Source: Cellulomonas fulva
Lineage (GTDB): Bacteria; Actinomycetota; Actinomycetes; Actinomycetales; Cellulomonadaceae
Length of the DNA stretch: 64,000 nucleotides
Assembly (NCBI RefSeq): GCF_018531375.1
Contig: NZ_JAHBOH010000002.1
Span: forward strand, 372,001-436,000
Direction: 5' to 3'
This document shows positions 44,266 to 54,000 of the stretch, piece by piece. The notes beneath the pieces were generated by a model. That model saw only the letters and a program-made list of their open reading frames with translations. It searched no databases and was not told where the DNA came from. The first letter of the stretch is position 1. Each line of letters opens with the position of its first letter. Position numbers and translations under genes: made by a program.

Positions 44266-45105
44266 TCAGAGCTCGGTGTAGACCGCCGGGTCCTGGTCGG
44301 CGATCCGCCCGTCGGGGCGGGTCAGGGCGCTGATCGCCGCCATCTCCTCGTCGGACAGCCCGTCCCCGTCGAGCGCGGCGAGGTTCTCCCGGCGTCGGTC
44401 CGCCGACGAGGACTTGGGCAGCGGGACGGCACCGAGCTGGACGTGCCAACGCAGCACCACCTGCCCGGGCGTGAGCCCGTGCTCCTGCGCGATGCCGACG
44501 ACGGCGGGGTCCTCCAGGACCGTGCTGCCGCGTCCGAGCGGGCTCCACGACTGCGTGACCACGCCACGGGCGGCGTCGGCGGCCCGCTGCTCCGCCTGGG
44601 CGAACCGCGGGTGCAGCTCGACCTGGTTGACGCTGGGCAGCTCGCCGGTGACGCGCTGCAGCGAGTCGAGGTGCTCCGGCAGGAAGTTGGACACGCCGAC
44701 CGACCGGACGAGCCCCGCGTCGCGCAGCGACAGCAGCGCCGCGAACGCCTCCGCGTACAGGCCGTGCCCCGGGTTGGGCCAGTGGATGAGGTAGAGGTCC
44801 CAGTGGTCGAGCCCGGCGCGGAGCAGGGACTCCTGCACCGCGCGGACCGCGTCGTCGTGCCGGTGGTAGCGCCCGGGCAGCTTCGACTGCAGCACCAGCT
44901 CGTCGCGCGGCACGCCGGAGGCTCGGACGCCGGCACCCACGCCGGCCTCGTTCTCGTAGTTGTACGCGGTGTCGATCAGGCGGTAGCCCGCGTCGATCGC
45001 GTCGGCGACCGCGTCCCGCGCGGCGTAGCCCTTGAGCGGGTAGGTGCCGAACCCGATCGCGGGCAGGGCGAGGCCGTCGGACAGCGCGTGCGTGAGGAGG
45101 GTCAT
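44266..45105 (-). CDS. Aldo/keto reductase
   Basis: This 279-residue NADPH-dependent reductase has the AKR signature: GYRLIDTAYNYENEAGVG with the catalytic Asp and Tyr near residues 44-50, Lys in LQSKLPGR, and His in DLYLIHWPNP. The NADP-binding C-terminal motif LPKSSSADRRRENLAALD is present. It resembles the 2,5-diketo-gluconate reductase group, whose members accept many aldehydes and ketones. It is cytoplasmic with unknown substrate. ATG 45105 is six bases after a TAGCGT hexamer (45117-45112) and no Shine-Dalgarno is seen. Confidence 0.93.
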   Translation of the reverse strand: MTLLTHALSDGLALPAIGFGTYPLKGYAARDAVADAIDAGYRLIDTAYNYENEAGVGAGVRASGVPRDELVLQSKLPGRYHRHDDAVRAVQESLLRAGLDHWDLYLIHWPNPGHGLYAEAFAALLSLRDAGLVRSVGVSNFLPEHLDSLQRVTGELPSVNQVELHPRFAQAEQRAADAARGVVTQSWSPLGRGSTVLEDPAVVGIAQEHGLTPGQVVLRWHVQLGAVPLPKSSSADRRRENLAALDGDGLSDEEMAAISALTRPDGRIADQDPAVYTEL

Positions 45106-45111
45106 GGGTTT

Positions 45112-45117
45112 CACGCT
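45112..45117 (-). promoter_or_regulatory. -10-like element of the aldo/keto reductase gene
   Basis: TAGCGT on the minus strand ends six bases before ATG 45105. It is one of the best consensus matches among the leaderless-type starts in the window. Confidence 0.55.
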
Positions 45118-45161
45118 ACGTGCGTCCGACGAGCCCCGCCCGCCTCGACCGCGAGCGGGAG

Positions 45162-47816
45162 TCAGCCGCCGCGCTTGACCGGCTCGCCCAGCTGCGCGTC
45201 GTGCGCCACGGGCTGCTCGACGTCGCCGCCGACGAGCTCGAGCGTGCCGGTCGCGCGGCCCGCGGCGCGCACGTCGTCGAGCGCCGTGCCGACCGCGTCC
45301 AGGCTCTCGGCCGGGACCTCCAGGCGCGCCGCGAGGATCTCGGTGCGCATGGAGACCTTGGCCTCGGACTTGACCTTGCGCAGCGCGGCGAGGGCGGCAC
45401 CCGCGGCGGTCACGGTGCCGAACGTCGCGTCGCCCGCGGCGCCGCGCAAGGGCGCGGCCTCGGGCCACGGGGCGCGGTGCACGGTGCCCTCGCGCCACCA
45501 GGACCAGACCTCCTCGGTCGCGAACGGCAGCACCGGCGCGAGCAGGCGCAGCAGCACGTCGAGCGCGAGGCACAGCGCGGCGCGCGCGCTGTCGGCGCCG
45601 GCACCCTCGCCGTAGGCGCGGTCCTTGACGAGCTCGAGGTAGTCGTCGCAGAACGTCCAGAAGAACGTCTCGGTGACCTCGAGGGCGCGCGTGTGGTCGT
45701 AGGCCTCGAGGGCCGCGGTCGCCTGCTCCACGACGTCGGCGAGCCCCGCCAGCATCGCCCGGTCGAGCGGCACCGTGACCAGCGCCGGGTCCAGCGCGGG
45801 CGCGGCGTCCGCGTCGCCGAAGGAGAGCGCGAACTTGGACGCGTTGAGCACCTTGATCGCGAGGCGGCGGCCGATCTTCATCTGGCCGACCTCGAACGCG
45901 GCGTCCGTGCCGAGGCGTGCGGAGGCCGCCCAGTACCGCACCGCGTCGGAGCCGTGCTCCTCGAGGAGCGCCATGGGCGTGACGACGTTGCCCTTGGACT
46001 TGCTCATCTTCTTGCGGTCGGGATCGAGGATCCACCCGCTGATCGCCGCGTCGGACCACGGCAGCGAGCCGTGCTCCAGGTGCGAGCGGACGACCGTGGA
46101 GAACAGCCACGTCCGGATGATGTCCTGCCCCTGCGGGCGCAGGTCCATGGGGAACACGCGGGCGAACAGGTCGGGGTCCGTGCGCCAGCCGCCGGCGATC
46201 TGCGGCGTGAGCGAGGAGGTCGCCCAGGTGTCCATGACGTCGGGGTCCCCGACGAAGCCGCCGGGCACGCCGCGCTGGTCGGCCGAGTAGCCGGCCGGGA
46301 CGTCGGACGACGGGTCCACCGGGAGCTGGTCCTCGGTGGGCACGAGCGGGCGCGAGTGGTCGGGCTCGCCGTGCTCGTCGAGCGCGTACCAGACCGGGAA
46401 CGGGACGCCGAAGAACCGCTGCCGGCTGATCAGCCAGTCGCCGTTGAGGCCTCCGACCCAGTTGGCGTAGCGGACCGCCATGAAGTCGGGGTGGAAGTCG
46501 AGCTGCGTGCCGCGCTCGAGGAGGTCCGCGCGGAGCTGCTCGTCGCGGCCGCCGTTGCGCAGGTACCACTGGCGGCTCGTGACGATCTCGAGGGGCTTGT
46601 CGCCCTTCTCGTAGAAGTTCGCCTTGCGCTGCGTGGGTGTGGGCTCGCCGTCCAGGTCGCCCGTCTCGCGCAGCCCGGCGACGACGGCCTCGCGCGCCGA
46701 GAACGTCGTCTTGCCGTGCAGCTCGGCGAACCGTGCCCGGCCCTGCTCGGAGGTGATCCACTCCGGCGTCTCCCGCAGCAGCCGGCCGTCGCGCTGAACC
46801 ACCGAGCGCGTCGGCAGCTGCAGCTCGCGCCACCACTGCACGTCGGTGAGGTCACCGAACGTGCAGCACATCGCGATGCCCGCGCCCTTGTCCGGCTCGG
46901 CCGCCGGGTGCGCGAGCACCGGGACCTCGACGCCGAACAGCGGCGTCGTCACCGTGGTGCCGAACAGGTGCTGGTAGCGCTCGTCGTCGGGGTGCGCGAT
47001 CAGCGCGACGCACGCCGGCAGGAGCTCCGGGCGCGTGGTCTCGATGTGGACAGGGCCGTCGGCACCGTGGAACGCGACGCGGTGGAAGGCGCCCGGGTAG
47101 TCGCGCGCCTCGAGCTCGGCCTGCGCCACCGCGGTCTGGAACGTCACGTCCCAGAGCCCGGGCGCCTCGGCCTGGTACGCCTCGCCGCGCGCGAGGTTGC
47201 GCAGGAACGCCTGCTGGGCGACGGCGCGCGCCTCGGCCGAGATGGTCTGGTACGTGCGCGACCAGTCCACCGACAGGCCCAGGTGACGCCACAGCGCCTC
47301 GAACTGGCGCTCGTCGTCCACCGTCAGCCGCTCGCACAGCTCGACGAAGTTGCGCCGGCTGATCGGCACCTGGTCGGCGGCGCGGGACTTGCCGGCGGAG
47401 CCCTCGAAGCCCTCGTGCGGCGGCTCGAAGCCCTCGACGTAGGGCAGCGACGGGTCGCAGCGCACCCCGTAGTAGTTCTGCACCCGCCGCTCGGTCGGCA
47501 GGCCGTTGTCGTCCCAGCCCATCGGGTAGAAGACCTCGGCCCCCCGCATGCGGCGGTAGCGCGCGACGACGTCGGTGTGCGTGTAGGAGAACACGTGGCC
47601 CACGTGCAGCGACCCGGAGACCGTGGGCGGCGGGGTGTCGATCGAGTAGATCTCCTCGCGCGTGCGCGACCGGTCGAACGCGTACGTGCCGTCCTGCGCC
47701 CAGCGCGCGGCCCAGGTGTCCTCGAGCCCCTCGAGCCCGACCTTGTCCGGTACCCGGCGGCCGGTGGCGGACGTCGCGGGCTCGGTGCGTGCTGCGTCGG
47801 GGGTGAGGTCGCTCAT
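45162..47816 (-). CDS. valS: Valine-tRNA ligase
   Basis: ValS attaches valine to tRNA-Val and edits mischarged threonine. The 884-residue class I synthetase shows the HIGH motif as GSLHVGHVFSYTHTD (about residue 66), a CP1 editing domain at about 210-400, and KMSKSKGNVVTP (about residue 602). The anticodon-binding domain follows and the protein ends in a short coil. ATG 47816 was chosen because it precedes the conserved start DKVGLEGLEDTWAARWAQD; GGGAGGA lies about ten bases upstream. No T-box or attenuator-like element is visible in the 126-bp spacer it shares with the divergent papain-like gene. Confidence 0.97.
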   Translation of the reverse strand: MSDLTPDAARTEPATSATGRRVPDKVGLEGLEDTWAARWAQDGTYAFDRSRTREEIYSIDTPPPTVSGSLHVGHVFSYTHTDVVARYRRMRGAEVFYPMGWDDNGLPTERRVQNYYGVRCDPSLPYVEGFEPPHEGFEGSAGKSRAADQVPISRRNFVELCERLTVDDERQFEALWRHLGLSVDWSRTYQTISAEARAVAQQAFLRNLARGEAYQAEAPGLWDVTFQTAVAQAELEARDYPGAFHRVAFHGADGPVHIETTRPELLPACVALIAHPDDERYQHLFGTTVTTPLFGVEVPVLAHPAAEPDKGAGIAMCCTFGDLTDVQWWRELQLPTRSVVQRDGRLLRETPEWITSEQGRARFAELHGKTTFSAREAVVAGLRETGDLDGEPTPTQRKANFYEKGDKPLEIVTSRQWYLRNGGRDEQLRADLLERGTQLDFHPDFMAVRYANWVGGLNGDWLISRQRFFGVPFPVWYALDEHGEPDHSRPLVPTEDQLPVDPSSDVPAGYSADQRGVPGGFVGDPDVMDTWATSSLTPQIAGGWRTDPDLFARVFPMDLRPQGQDIIRTWLFSTVVRSHLEHGSLPWSDAAISGWILDPDRKKMSKSKGNVVTPMALLEEHGSDAVRYWAASARLGTDAAFEVGQMKIGRRLAIKVLNASKFALSFGDADAAPALDPALVTVPLDRAMLAGLADVVEQATAALEAYDHTRALEVTETFFWTFCDDYLELVKDRAYGEGAGADSARAALCLALDVLLRLLAPVLPFATEEVWSWWREGTVHRAPWPEAAPLRGAAGDATFGTVTAAGAALAALRKVKSEAKVSMRTEILAARLEVPAESLDAVGTALDDVRAAGRATGTLELVGGDVEQPVAHDAQLGEPVKRGG

Positions 47817-47942
47817 GACCCCTGATCCTCCCAGATGCGGCGGCGCTCGCCGCACGCATTCCACGTGCCCTCCGGGCGGGCCGGGAGCGCGCGTCACGGC
47901 GCGCGGCCTCTGGCACGATGGCGAGGCGTCGAGAGGGGAACG

Positions 47943-49784
47943 ATGACCGGCGACGACGGCCTCGCGGGGCAGCGTCCGGCGCCCGGCGGCGGGGCGCACC
48001 GGGCGAGCGCGCTGGTCGAGGCCGCCCGGGACGCGCACGCACGCGCGACGAGCGCGCCGGTCGACCCGGTCACGGCCGTGCACGCCGCGGCCGCCCGGCG
48101 GTGGACCGCAGGCCTGCGTGTCGCCGCCGCGGCGCTGACCGAGGTGGGCGACGGACGGCACGACGAGCCGTCGCAGGAGCTGTCGGCGCTGTCTGCCCCG
48201 CCGGCCCGGCCGGCCCCGCCGGCCCCGTCGGCGACGGTACGCGCGCCGTCGCCGCGCGGGCTCGCGGGCCTCGCGACGGCGGCCGCCGAGGCCGTCGTCG
48301 GAGCGCTGTGGCGGACCCTCGACCGGGTCGGGTCGGCGGGCTTCTCGCTCGACCCGCGCGACGCAGCCGCCAACCTCCGCACCGCGGCCGCCCTCGCGGC
48401 ACGGGCACGCCGCGCCGCGACCCGGCCGCCGCCCGGCGACGCGGCCGCGAGCGGGCGCGCCGCGGACGCGTGGCGCGCCCTGGCGGACGCGCTCGATGCG
48501 GCCACCCGCGAGGTGGCGACCGACGGCGCGGCCGGCGACCTCGCATCCCGGCTGGAGGACACCGCCGCGGGCGCCCGACGAGCCGGCGCGGCCCTGGCGG
48601 CGCTCGCCGACGCGCTCGCCCGCGCGCGCACCGGCCACGGCGCGGTGCGCACGGCACTGCGGCGCGCCGCCGCCGACCTCCCGCGCCGTCCTCGGGACCT
48701 CGGCCGGGTCGACGGCCTGCTCGCGCACCTCCGCGAGGCGCTCGCGGCCGGGTTCGGCCCCTGGCGTGCCGCCGCCACGGCCGCGCGCCGGTGCGAGGCG
48801 GAGCTTGCTGCGGTGCGGGCCGCCATGCCGTTCCCGGACGGCCTCGCGCCCGGCCTGCGCGCAGCGGAGCTGACCGCGCTGCACGCGCCGGGATCCGGCC
48901 GGCCCCCGCTCGTCGACGGCGTGCTGCGCCGGGCACGTTACGAGTACGCCCGCCTGCCGGCGACGGATCGCGCCGCCGTGGACGCGGCGCTCGCGGGGGC
49001 GGCGTCGGCGCGCACCCGGGCGTGGCTGCTCGCGCTGCTCGCGGCGGGGCACGGTCCGACGGCGCTGCACCGCCTGGCGCGCCACCTCGCCGACCGCGAC
49101 CCCGACGCCTCGTCGGACCCGGTGCGTCACCTCGCCGCGGGACGCACGCTGCGGCAGCCCGACGACCTCACGTGCGGCTCGTCGTCGCTCGTCGTCGCCC
49201 GGATGGTGCGGGACCCCGCGGTCGCGACCTGGGTGCTCGACGGCTACGACGTCCGCACGGACGAGCGCGACGCGCGCACGCCGCAGGACCGGTTCGAGGA
49301 GCTCGTCCGGCAGACGAAGGCGCGCACCGACGACCCACGGGACGACCCCGCCCGGGGCTGGGCACCGCGCAACCTGTCCGCCCCGTGGCCGCCGGCCGCG
49401 GGGACGGCGCCCTGGGCCGCGGCGCGCGAGCTCCGGCAGGGCTCGGGGGTCGACCACCGCGTCGAGCTGGTCGACAAGGGCTCGGCGCGGGACCGCGCCG
49501 CGGCGTTCCGGTCGCTCGTCGACGCGACCGACGCCGGCTCCCCGGCGCTCCTCTACGTCGGCAACGACCTCTCGCCGCGGCACGTCGTGCTGGCACTGGC
49601 CCACGACGAGCGCGGCGTCCAGGTGTACGAGCCGAGCCGCGGGGTCCTCCGCACGGTCAGCCGGGACCAGTTCGTCGGCTCCGGGTTCTCGCTCGGGTCC
49701 TGGCGTCAGCCCTGGGCGGTCGTCGTCCCGTCGCGGGAGCCCGGTCGGCACGCGGCGCGAGAGGTAGGCCTCCGACGGCGGTGA
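47943..49784 (+). CDS. Large helical protein with a papain-like C-terminal domain
   Basis: This 613-residue protein is not recognised by name. Residues 1-400 are Ala/Arg-rich helices with regular heptads, including LADALDAATREVATDGAA and LARHLADRD. The C-terminal ~210 residues look like a papain-fold domain: candidate nucleophile Cys in QPDDLTCGSSSLVVARM (about residue 407), candidate His in SPRHVVLALAHDERG (about 545), and a candidate third residue in VYEPSRGVLRTV. This order is seen in cysteine peptidase and toxin domains of secreted effectors. No signal peptide is visible, so a specialised secretion route or an intracellular role are both possible. ATG 47943 follows GAGAGGGGA. Confidence 0.7.
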   Translation: MTGDDGLAGQRPAPGGGAHRASALVEAARDAHARATSAPVDPVTAVHAAAARRWTAGLRVAAAALTEVGDGRHDEPSQELSALSAPPARPAPPAPSATVRAPSPRGLAGLATAAAEAVVGALWRTLDRVGSAGFSLDPRDAAANLRTAAALAARARRAATRPPPGDAAASGRAADAWRALADALDAATREVATDGAAGDLASRLEDTAAGARRAGAALAALADALARARTGHGAVRTALRRAAADLPRRPRDLGRVDGLLAHLREALAAGFGPWRAAATAARRCEAELAAVRAAMPFPDGLAPGLRAAELTALHAPGSGRPPLVDGVLRRARYEYARLPATDRAAVDAALAGAASARTRAWLLALLAAGHGPTALHRLARHLADRDPDASSDPVRHLAAGRTLRQPDDLTCGSSSLVVARMVRDPAVATWVLDGYDVRTDERDARTPQDRFEELVRQTKARTDDPRDDPARGWAPRNLSAPWPPAAGTAPWAAARELRQGSGVDHRVELVDKGSARDRAAAFRSLVDATDAGSPALLYVGNDLSPRHVVLALAHDERGVQVYEPSRGVLRTVSRDQFVGSGFSLGSWRQPWAVVVPSREPGRHAAREVGLRRR

Positions 49785-49837
49785 CCGTAGGGTCACGAGC
49801 ACGGGAGCAGGTGACGCCGGAGATCGGGAGCGGACGC

Positions 49838-50857
49838 ATGGACGGCGGGACGGGGTCGCCCGGGACGGGCCACGCTGCGGCGGGCGCGTCGGCACCGCGC
49901 GCACGGGTCCGCGGGGCGGGGGTCGTCGCCGGCCTGGTCGCGGCGCTCGCGTTCGCGACGAGCGGGCCCGTCGTCAAGCCGCTGCTCGAGGCCGGCTGGT
50001 CCCCGGGCGCGGCCGTCGTCGTGCGGCTCTGGCTGGGTGCGCTCCTGCTGGCGGGTCCGGCGGCCTGGGCGCTGCGCGGCCGCTGGCGTGCGCTGCGTGC
50101 GGACCGCGGCACGGTCGTCGGGCTCGGTCTGCTCGGCGTCGCGGGCGCGACCACGTGCTACTTCCTGGCCGTCGACCGGCTCCCCGTCGCCGTCGCGCTG
50201 CTGGTCGAGTACACCGGGCCGCTGCTCCTGCTCGCGCTCGCCTGGGTGCGCACGCGGCGTCCGCCCGCGCGCGCCACGCTCGTCGGCGCCGCGCTCGCGA
50301 TGGGCGGGCTGGTGCTGGTCCTGGACGTCACCGGCTCGCTCGACCTCGACCCGGTGGGGCTGCTGTCCGCAGCCGGCGCGGCCGTGGGGAACGCGGCGTA
50401 CTTCGCGTTCACCGCGCGGCCGATCGAGCTGCCCGCGGTGAGCCTGGCGGGCGCCGCGATGGTCGTCGGCGCCCTCACCGTCTCGCTGGTCGCGCTCGTC
50501 GGGATCCTGCCGGTGACGGCGCCGGACGTGCGGGTGGACCTGCTCGGTGCGCACGTGCACTGGGCGGTCCCGCTGCTCGTCGTGGGCGCGGTGCCGACCG
50601 CGTTCGCGTACGGCGTGAGCGCGGTGTCCGTGCGGCTCCTGGGGGAGCGGATCGCGTCCTTCCTGGCGCTCACCGAGGTGCTGTTCGCGGTGCTGCTGGC
50701 GTGGCTCCTGCTCGGCGAGCAGCCGCTGCCGGTGCAGGTGCTCGGCGCGCTCCTGGTGGTGGCGGGCGTCGCGCTCGTCCGCGCGGGCGCGGCCGAGGAC
50801 GGCGAGGTGCCGCCGGCTCGGCGAACGCCCGTCGAACCCTGCGTGACGGCTCGGTGA
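49838..50857 (+). CDS. EamA/DMT-superfamily transporter
   Basis: This 339-residue membrane protein has ten predicted hydrophobic helices in two five-helix EamA repeats, the drug/metabolite exporter fold. The first repeat opens with GLVAALAFATSGPVVKPLLE and includes TCYFLAVDRLPVAVALLVEY with the EamA motif region. The second has AYGVSAVSVRLLGERIASFL and LALTEVLFAVLLAWLLLGEQ. EamA proteins export amino acids, precursors and drugs; the cargo is not evident. ATG 49838 has GGGAG seven bases upstream and starts 53 bases after the papain-like gene. The Pls-like synthetase follows. Confidence 0.9.
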   Translation: MDGGTGSPGTGHAAAGASAPRARVRGAGVVAGLVAALAFATSGPVVKPLLEAGWSPGAAVVVRLWLGALLLAGPAAWALRGRWRALRADRGTVVGLGLLGVAGATTCYFLAVDRLPVAVALLVEYTGPLLLLALAWVRTRRPPARATLVGAALAMGGLVLVLDVTGSLDLDPVGLLSAAGAAVGNAAYFAFTARPIELPAVSLAGAAMVVGALTVSLVALVGILPVTAPDVRVDLLGAHVHWAVPLLVVGAVPTAFAYGVSAVSVRLLGERIASFLALTEVLFAVLLAWLLLGEQPLPVQVLGALLVVAGVALVRAGAAEDGEVPPARRTPVEPCVTAR

Positions 50858-51029
50858 ACGCCCCGCTCGCGCGGCGGTCCGCACCGCGCGAGGCTGACAG
50901 GATCGACCGTCGGGCCGGACGGGCCTACGGCCCGGCGGGCCGACGGCGCGGAGGTGGAGCATCGACGGCACGCAGGTCCACGGCCAGGCAGGTCACCCGG
51001 ACGGCGCGCCCGACGAGGGCCGCGCGGGG

Positions 51030-54000
51030 TTGCTCCGCGCGCACCTGGCGCCCCCGGCGCGCACCCTGGTCGACGTGCTCGCGGCCACGGTCGCGCGCTA
51101 CCCGGACGCGCCCGCGCTCGACGACGGCTCCACGGTCCTGACCTACCGCGAGCTCGCGCGCGCGGTCGAGGTGGGCGCGCAGGGGCTCGCGGTCGCGGGG
51201 GTCGGGCCGGGGGACCGGGTCGGCGTGCGGATCCCCTCCGGCACCGTCGAGCTGTACGTCGCGATCCTCGCGGTGCTCGCGGCGGGCGCGGCCTACGTCC
51301 CGGTGGACGTCGACGACCCCGACGAGCGGGCCCGGACGGTGTTCCGCGAGGCGCGCGTCGCGCGCGTGCTGACGCAGGGCGACCTGGCGACGCGGCCGCC
51401 CGCTCGTCAGACCCAGGTCCGCCCGCCGGCGCTGGACGACGACGCGTGGATCATCTTCACGTCCGGCTCCACCGGCACGCCCAAGGGGGTCGCGGTGACC
51501 CACCGCTCGGCCGCCGCCTTCGTCGACGCCGAGGCGCGGCTGTTCCTGCAGCGCGAGCCGCTGGCGCCGGGCGACCGGGTGCTCGCGGGGCTGTCGGTGG
51601 CATTCGACGCGAGCTGCGAGGAGATGTGGCTCGCGTGGGCGCACGGCGCGTGCCTGGTGCCCGCGCCCCGCGCGCTCGTGCGCACCGGCATGGACCTGGG
51701 GCCCTGGCTGGTCGCGCAGCGGGTCACCGTGGTCTCGACCGTGCCCACGCTCGCCGGCCTGTGGCGGGCCGAGGAGCTCGCGGCCGTGCGGCTGCTCATC
51801 TTCGGTGGCGAGGCGTGCCCGCCCGAGCTGGCGGCGCGGCTCGTCGGCGCCGGCCGCGAGGTGTGGAACACCTACGGGCCCACCGAGGCGACCGTGGTCG
51901 CGTGCGCGGCGCTCATGACCGGCGAGGGGCCCGTACGGATCGGGCACGCGCTCGACGGCTGGGACCTCGCGGTGGTGGGCGCCGACGGCGTGCCGGTCGA
52001 GCCGGGCGGCACCGGCGAGCTGGTGATCGGCGGCGTCGGGCTGGCGCGCTACCTCGACGCCGCGAAGGACGCCGAGAAGTACGCGCCCGCGCCCGCGCTG
52101 GGCTGGGACCGCGCCTACCGGTCCGGCGACCTGGTGCGCGACGAGCCGGAGGGCCTGGTGTTCGTCGGGCGCGCCGACGACCAGGTCAAGATCGGCGGCC
52201 GGCGCATCGAGCTGGGCGAGGTCGACGCGGCGCTGGCGGCGCTGCCCGGGGTCGGTGGCGCGGCCGCTGCGGTCCGCCGCGCACCGTCCGGCAGCGCCCT
52301 GCTCGTCGGCTACCTGGCGCCCGTGGCCGGCGCGACGATCGACCTCGAGGACGCCCGCACGCGCCTGCGCGGCGAGCTGCCCGCGGCCCTGGTGCCGCTG
52401 CTCGCCGTCGTCGAGACGATCCCGACGCGCGGCTCCGGCAAGGTCGACCGCGACGCCCTGCCGTGGCCGCTCGAGCAGGCGGCGGCCTCCGACGAGCCCG
52501 TGGCCGGGCTGACGCCGACGCAGGAGTGGGTCGCGCGGCGCTGGACGTCCGTGCTGGGAGCCGCCGTGCAGGGGCCCGACGACGACTTCTTCGCGAGCGG
52601 CGGCGGGAGCCTGCTCGCCGCCCAGCTGGTCTCGGCGCTGCGCGAGCGGTACCCCACCGCCACCGTCGCCGACGTCTACGAGAACCCGCGGCTCGCCGAC
52701 CTCGCCCGGCGGCTCGAGGAGCTCGAGCCGGTGGTCGGTGGCGACGAGGTCCCGGCCGCGCCCGTCCCGACGAGCACGCAGGCGCTGCAGTGGGTGCTCG
52801 CGGCGCCGCTCGCCGCGCTCGTCGGCCTGCGCTGGCTGACCTGGCTCCTGGCCGCGCTCGGCGTGGCCCGTGCCGTCGGCTGGGCGGGGTGGCTGCCGGA
52901 GGTCGCCGGGCTGTGGTGGTGGGTGGCGGCCGGGTGGCTCGCGCTGATCAGCCCGCTCGGCCGGATGGGCAGCACGGTGCTGGTGGCGCGCGTGCTGCTG
53001 CGCGGGGTGCGTCCGGGCCGGTACCGCCGGGGCGGCTCGGTGCACCTGCGGCTGTGGTTCGTCGAGAGCTGGGCGGCCGCGGCGGGCGCGGGAAACCTGT
53101 CCTGCGCGCCGTGGACCGCCGTGTACGCGCGGGCGCTGGGCGCCAAGGTCGGCCGTGACGTGGACCTGCACGCGTTCCCGCCGGTCACCGGCCTGCTGAC
53201 GCTGGGCGACGGGTGCGCGGTCGAGCCGGAGGTCGACCTGTCCGGGCACTGGATCGACGGGGACGTGCTGCACCTCGGACGCGTGCGGATCGACAAGCGC
53301 GCGACCGTCGGCACGCGCAGCACGCTCGCGCCCGGGGTACGCGTGGGGCAGGGCGCGGAGATCGCCGCCGGGTCCGCCGTGCTTGGGTCGGTGCCGCCGG
53401 GCGAGCTGTGGACCGGGTCGCCCGCGACGTTCGAGGGGCCGGCGCGCGAGCACTGGCCGTCCGCGCGCGCCCCGCGCGGGCGTGCCTGGCCCGCGGTCTA
53501 CGGCGCGACGGCGGGCGCGATCGCGGCGCTCCCGGTCCTCGCGGCGGCGTGCGGCCTGGCCGTCGTCGCCGCGTTCGCGCGGGACACCTCGTCGTGGGGC
53601 GAGGCCGCGGGGCGGCTGCTGCTCGCGAGCCCCCTCGGGGCGCTCGTCCTGCTCGTCGTGCTGGCCGCCGCGACGCTCGCCGGCGCGCGCCTGCTCGGCC
53701 TGGGCGTGCGCGAGGGGTACCACGCGGTGCGCAGCCGGACCGGCTGGCAGGTGTGGGCGACCCTGCGCCTCATGGACGACGCGCGCACGACCCTGTTCCC
53801 GCTCTACTCGAGCAGCCTCACGCCCGCCTGGCTACGTGCGCTCGGTGCGGACGTCGGGCGCGACGTCGAGGCCTCCACCGTGCTGCTGCTGCCGACCATG
53901 ACGTCGGTCGGGGACGGTGCGTTCCTGGCCGACGACACGCTCGTCGGCTCCTACGAGCTGGGGCACGGCTGGCTGCGGATCGAGCCGGCGCGCATCGGCA

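Noticed and set aside
47817..47942. T-box leader for valS
   Set aside because: The 126-base spacer contains no T-box core motif, specifier loop or terminator/antiterminator pair.
50954..53158. 734-codon frame starting at GTG 50954 with a good ribosome binding site
   Set aside because: It is out of frame with the adenylation domain and encodes Arg/Gly-rich shadow sequence.
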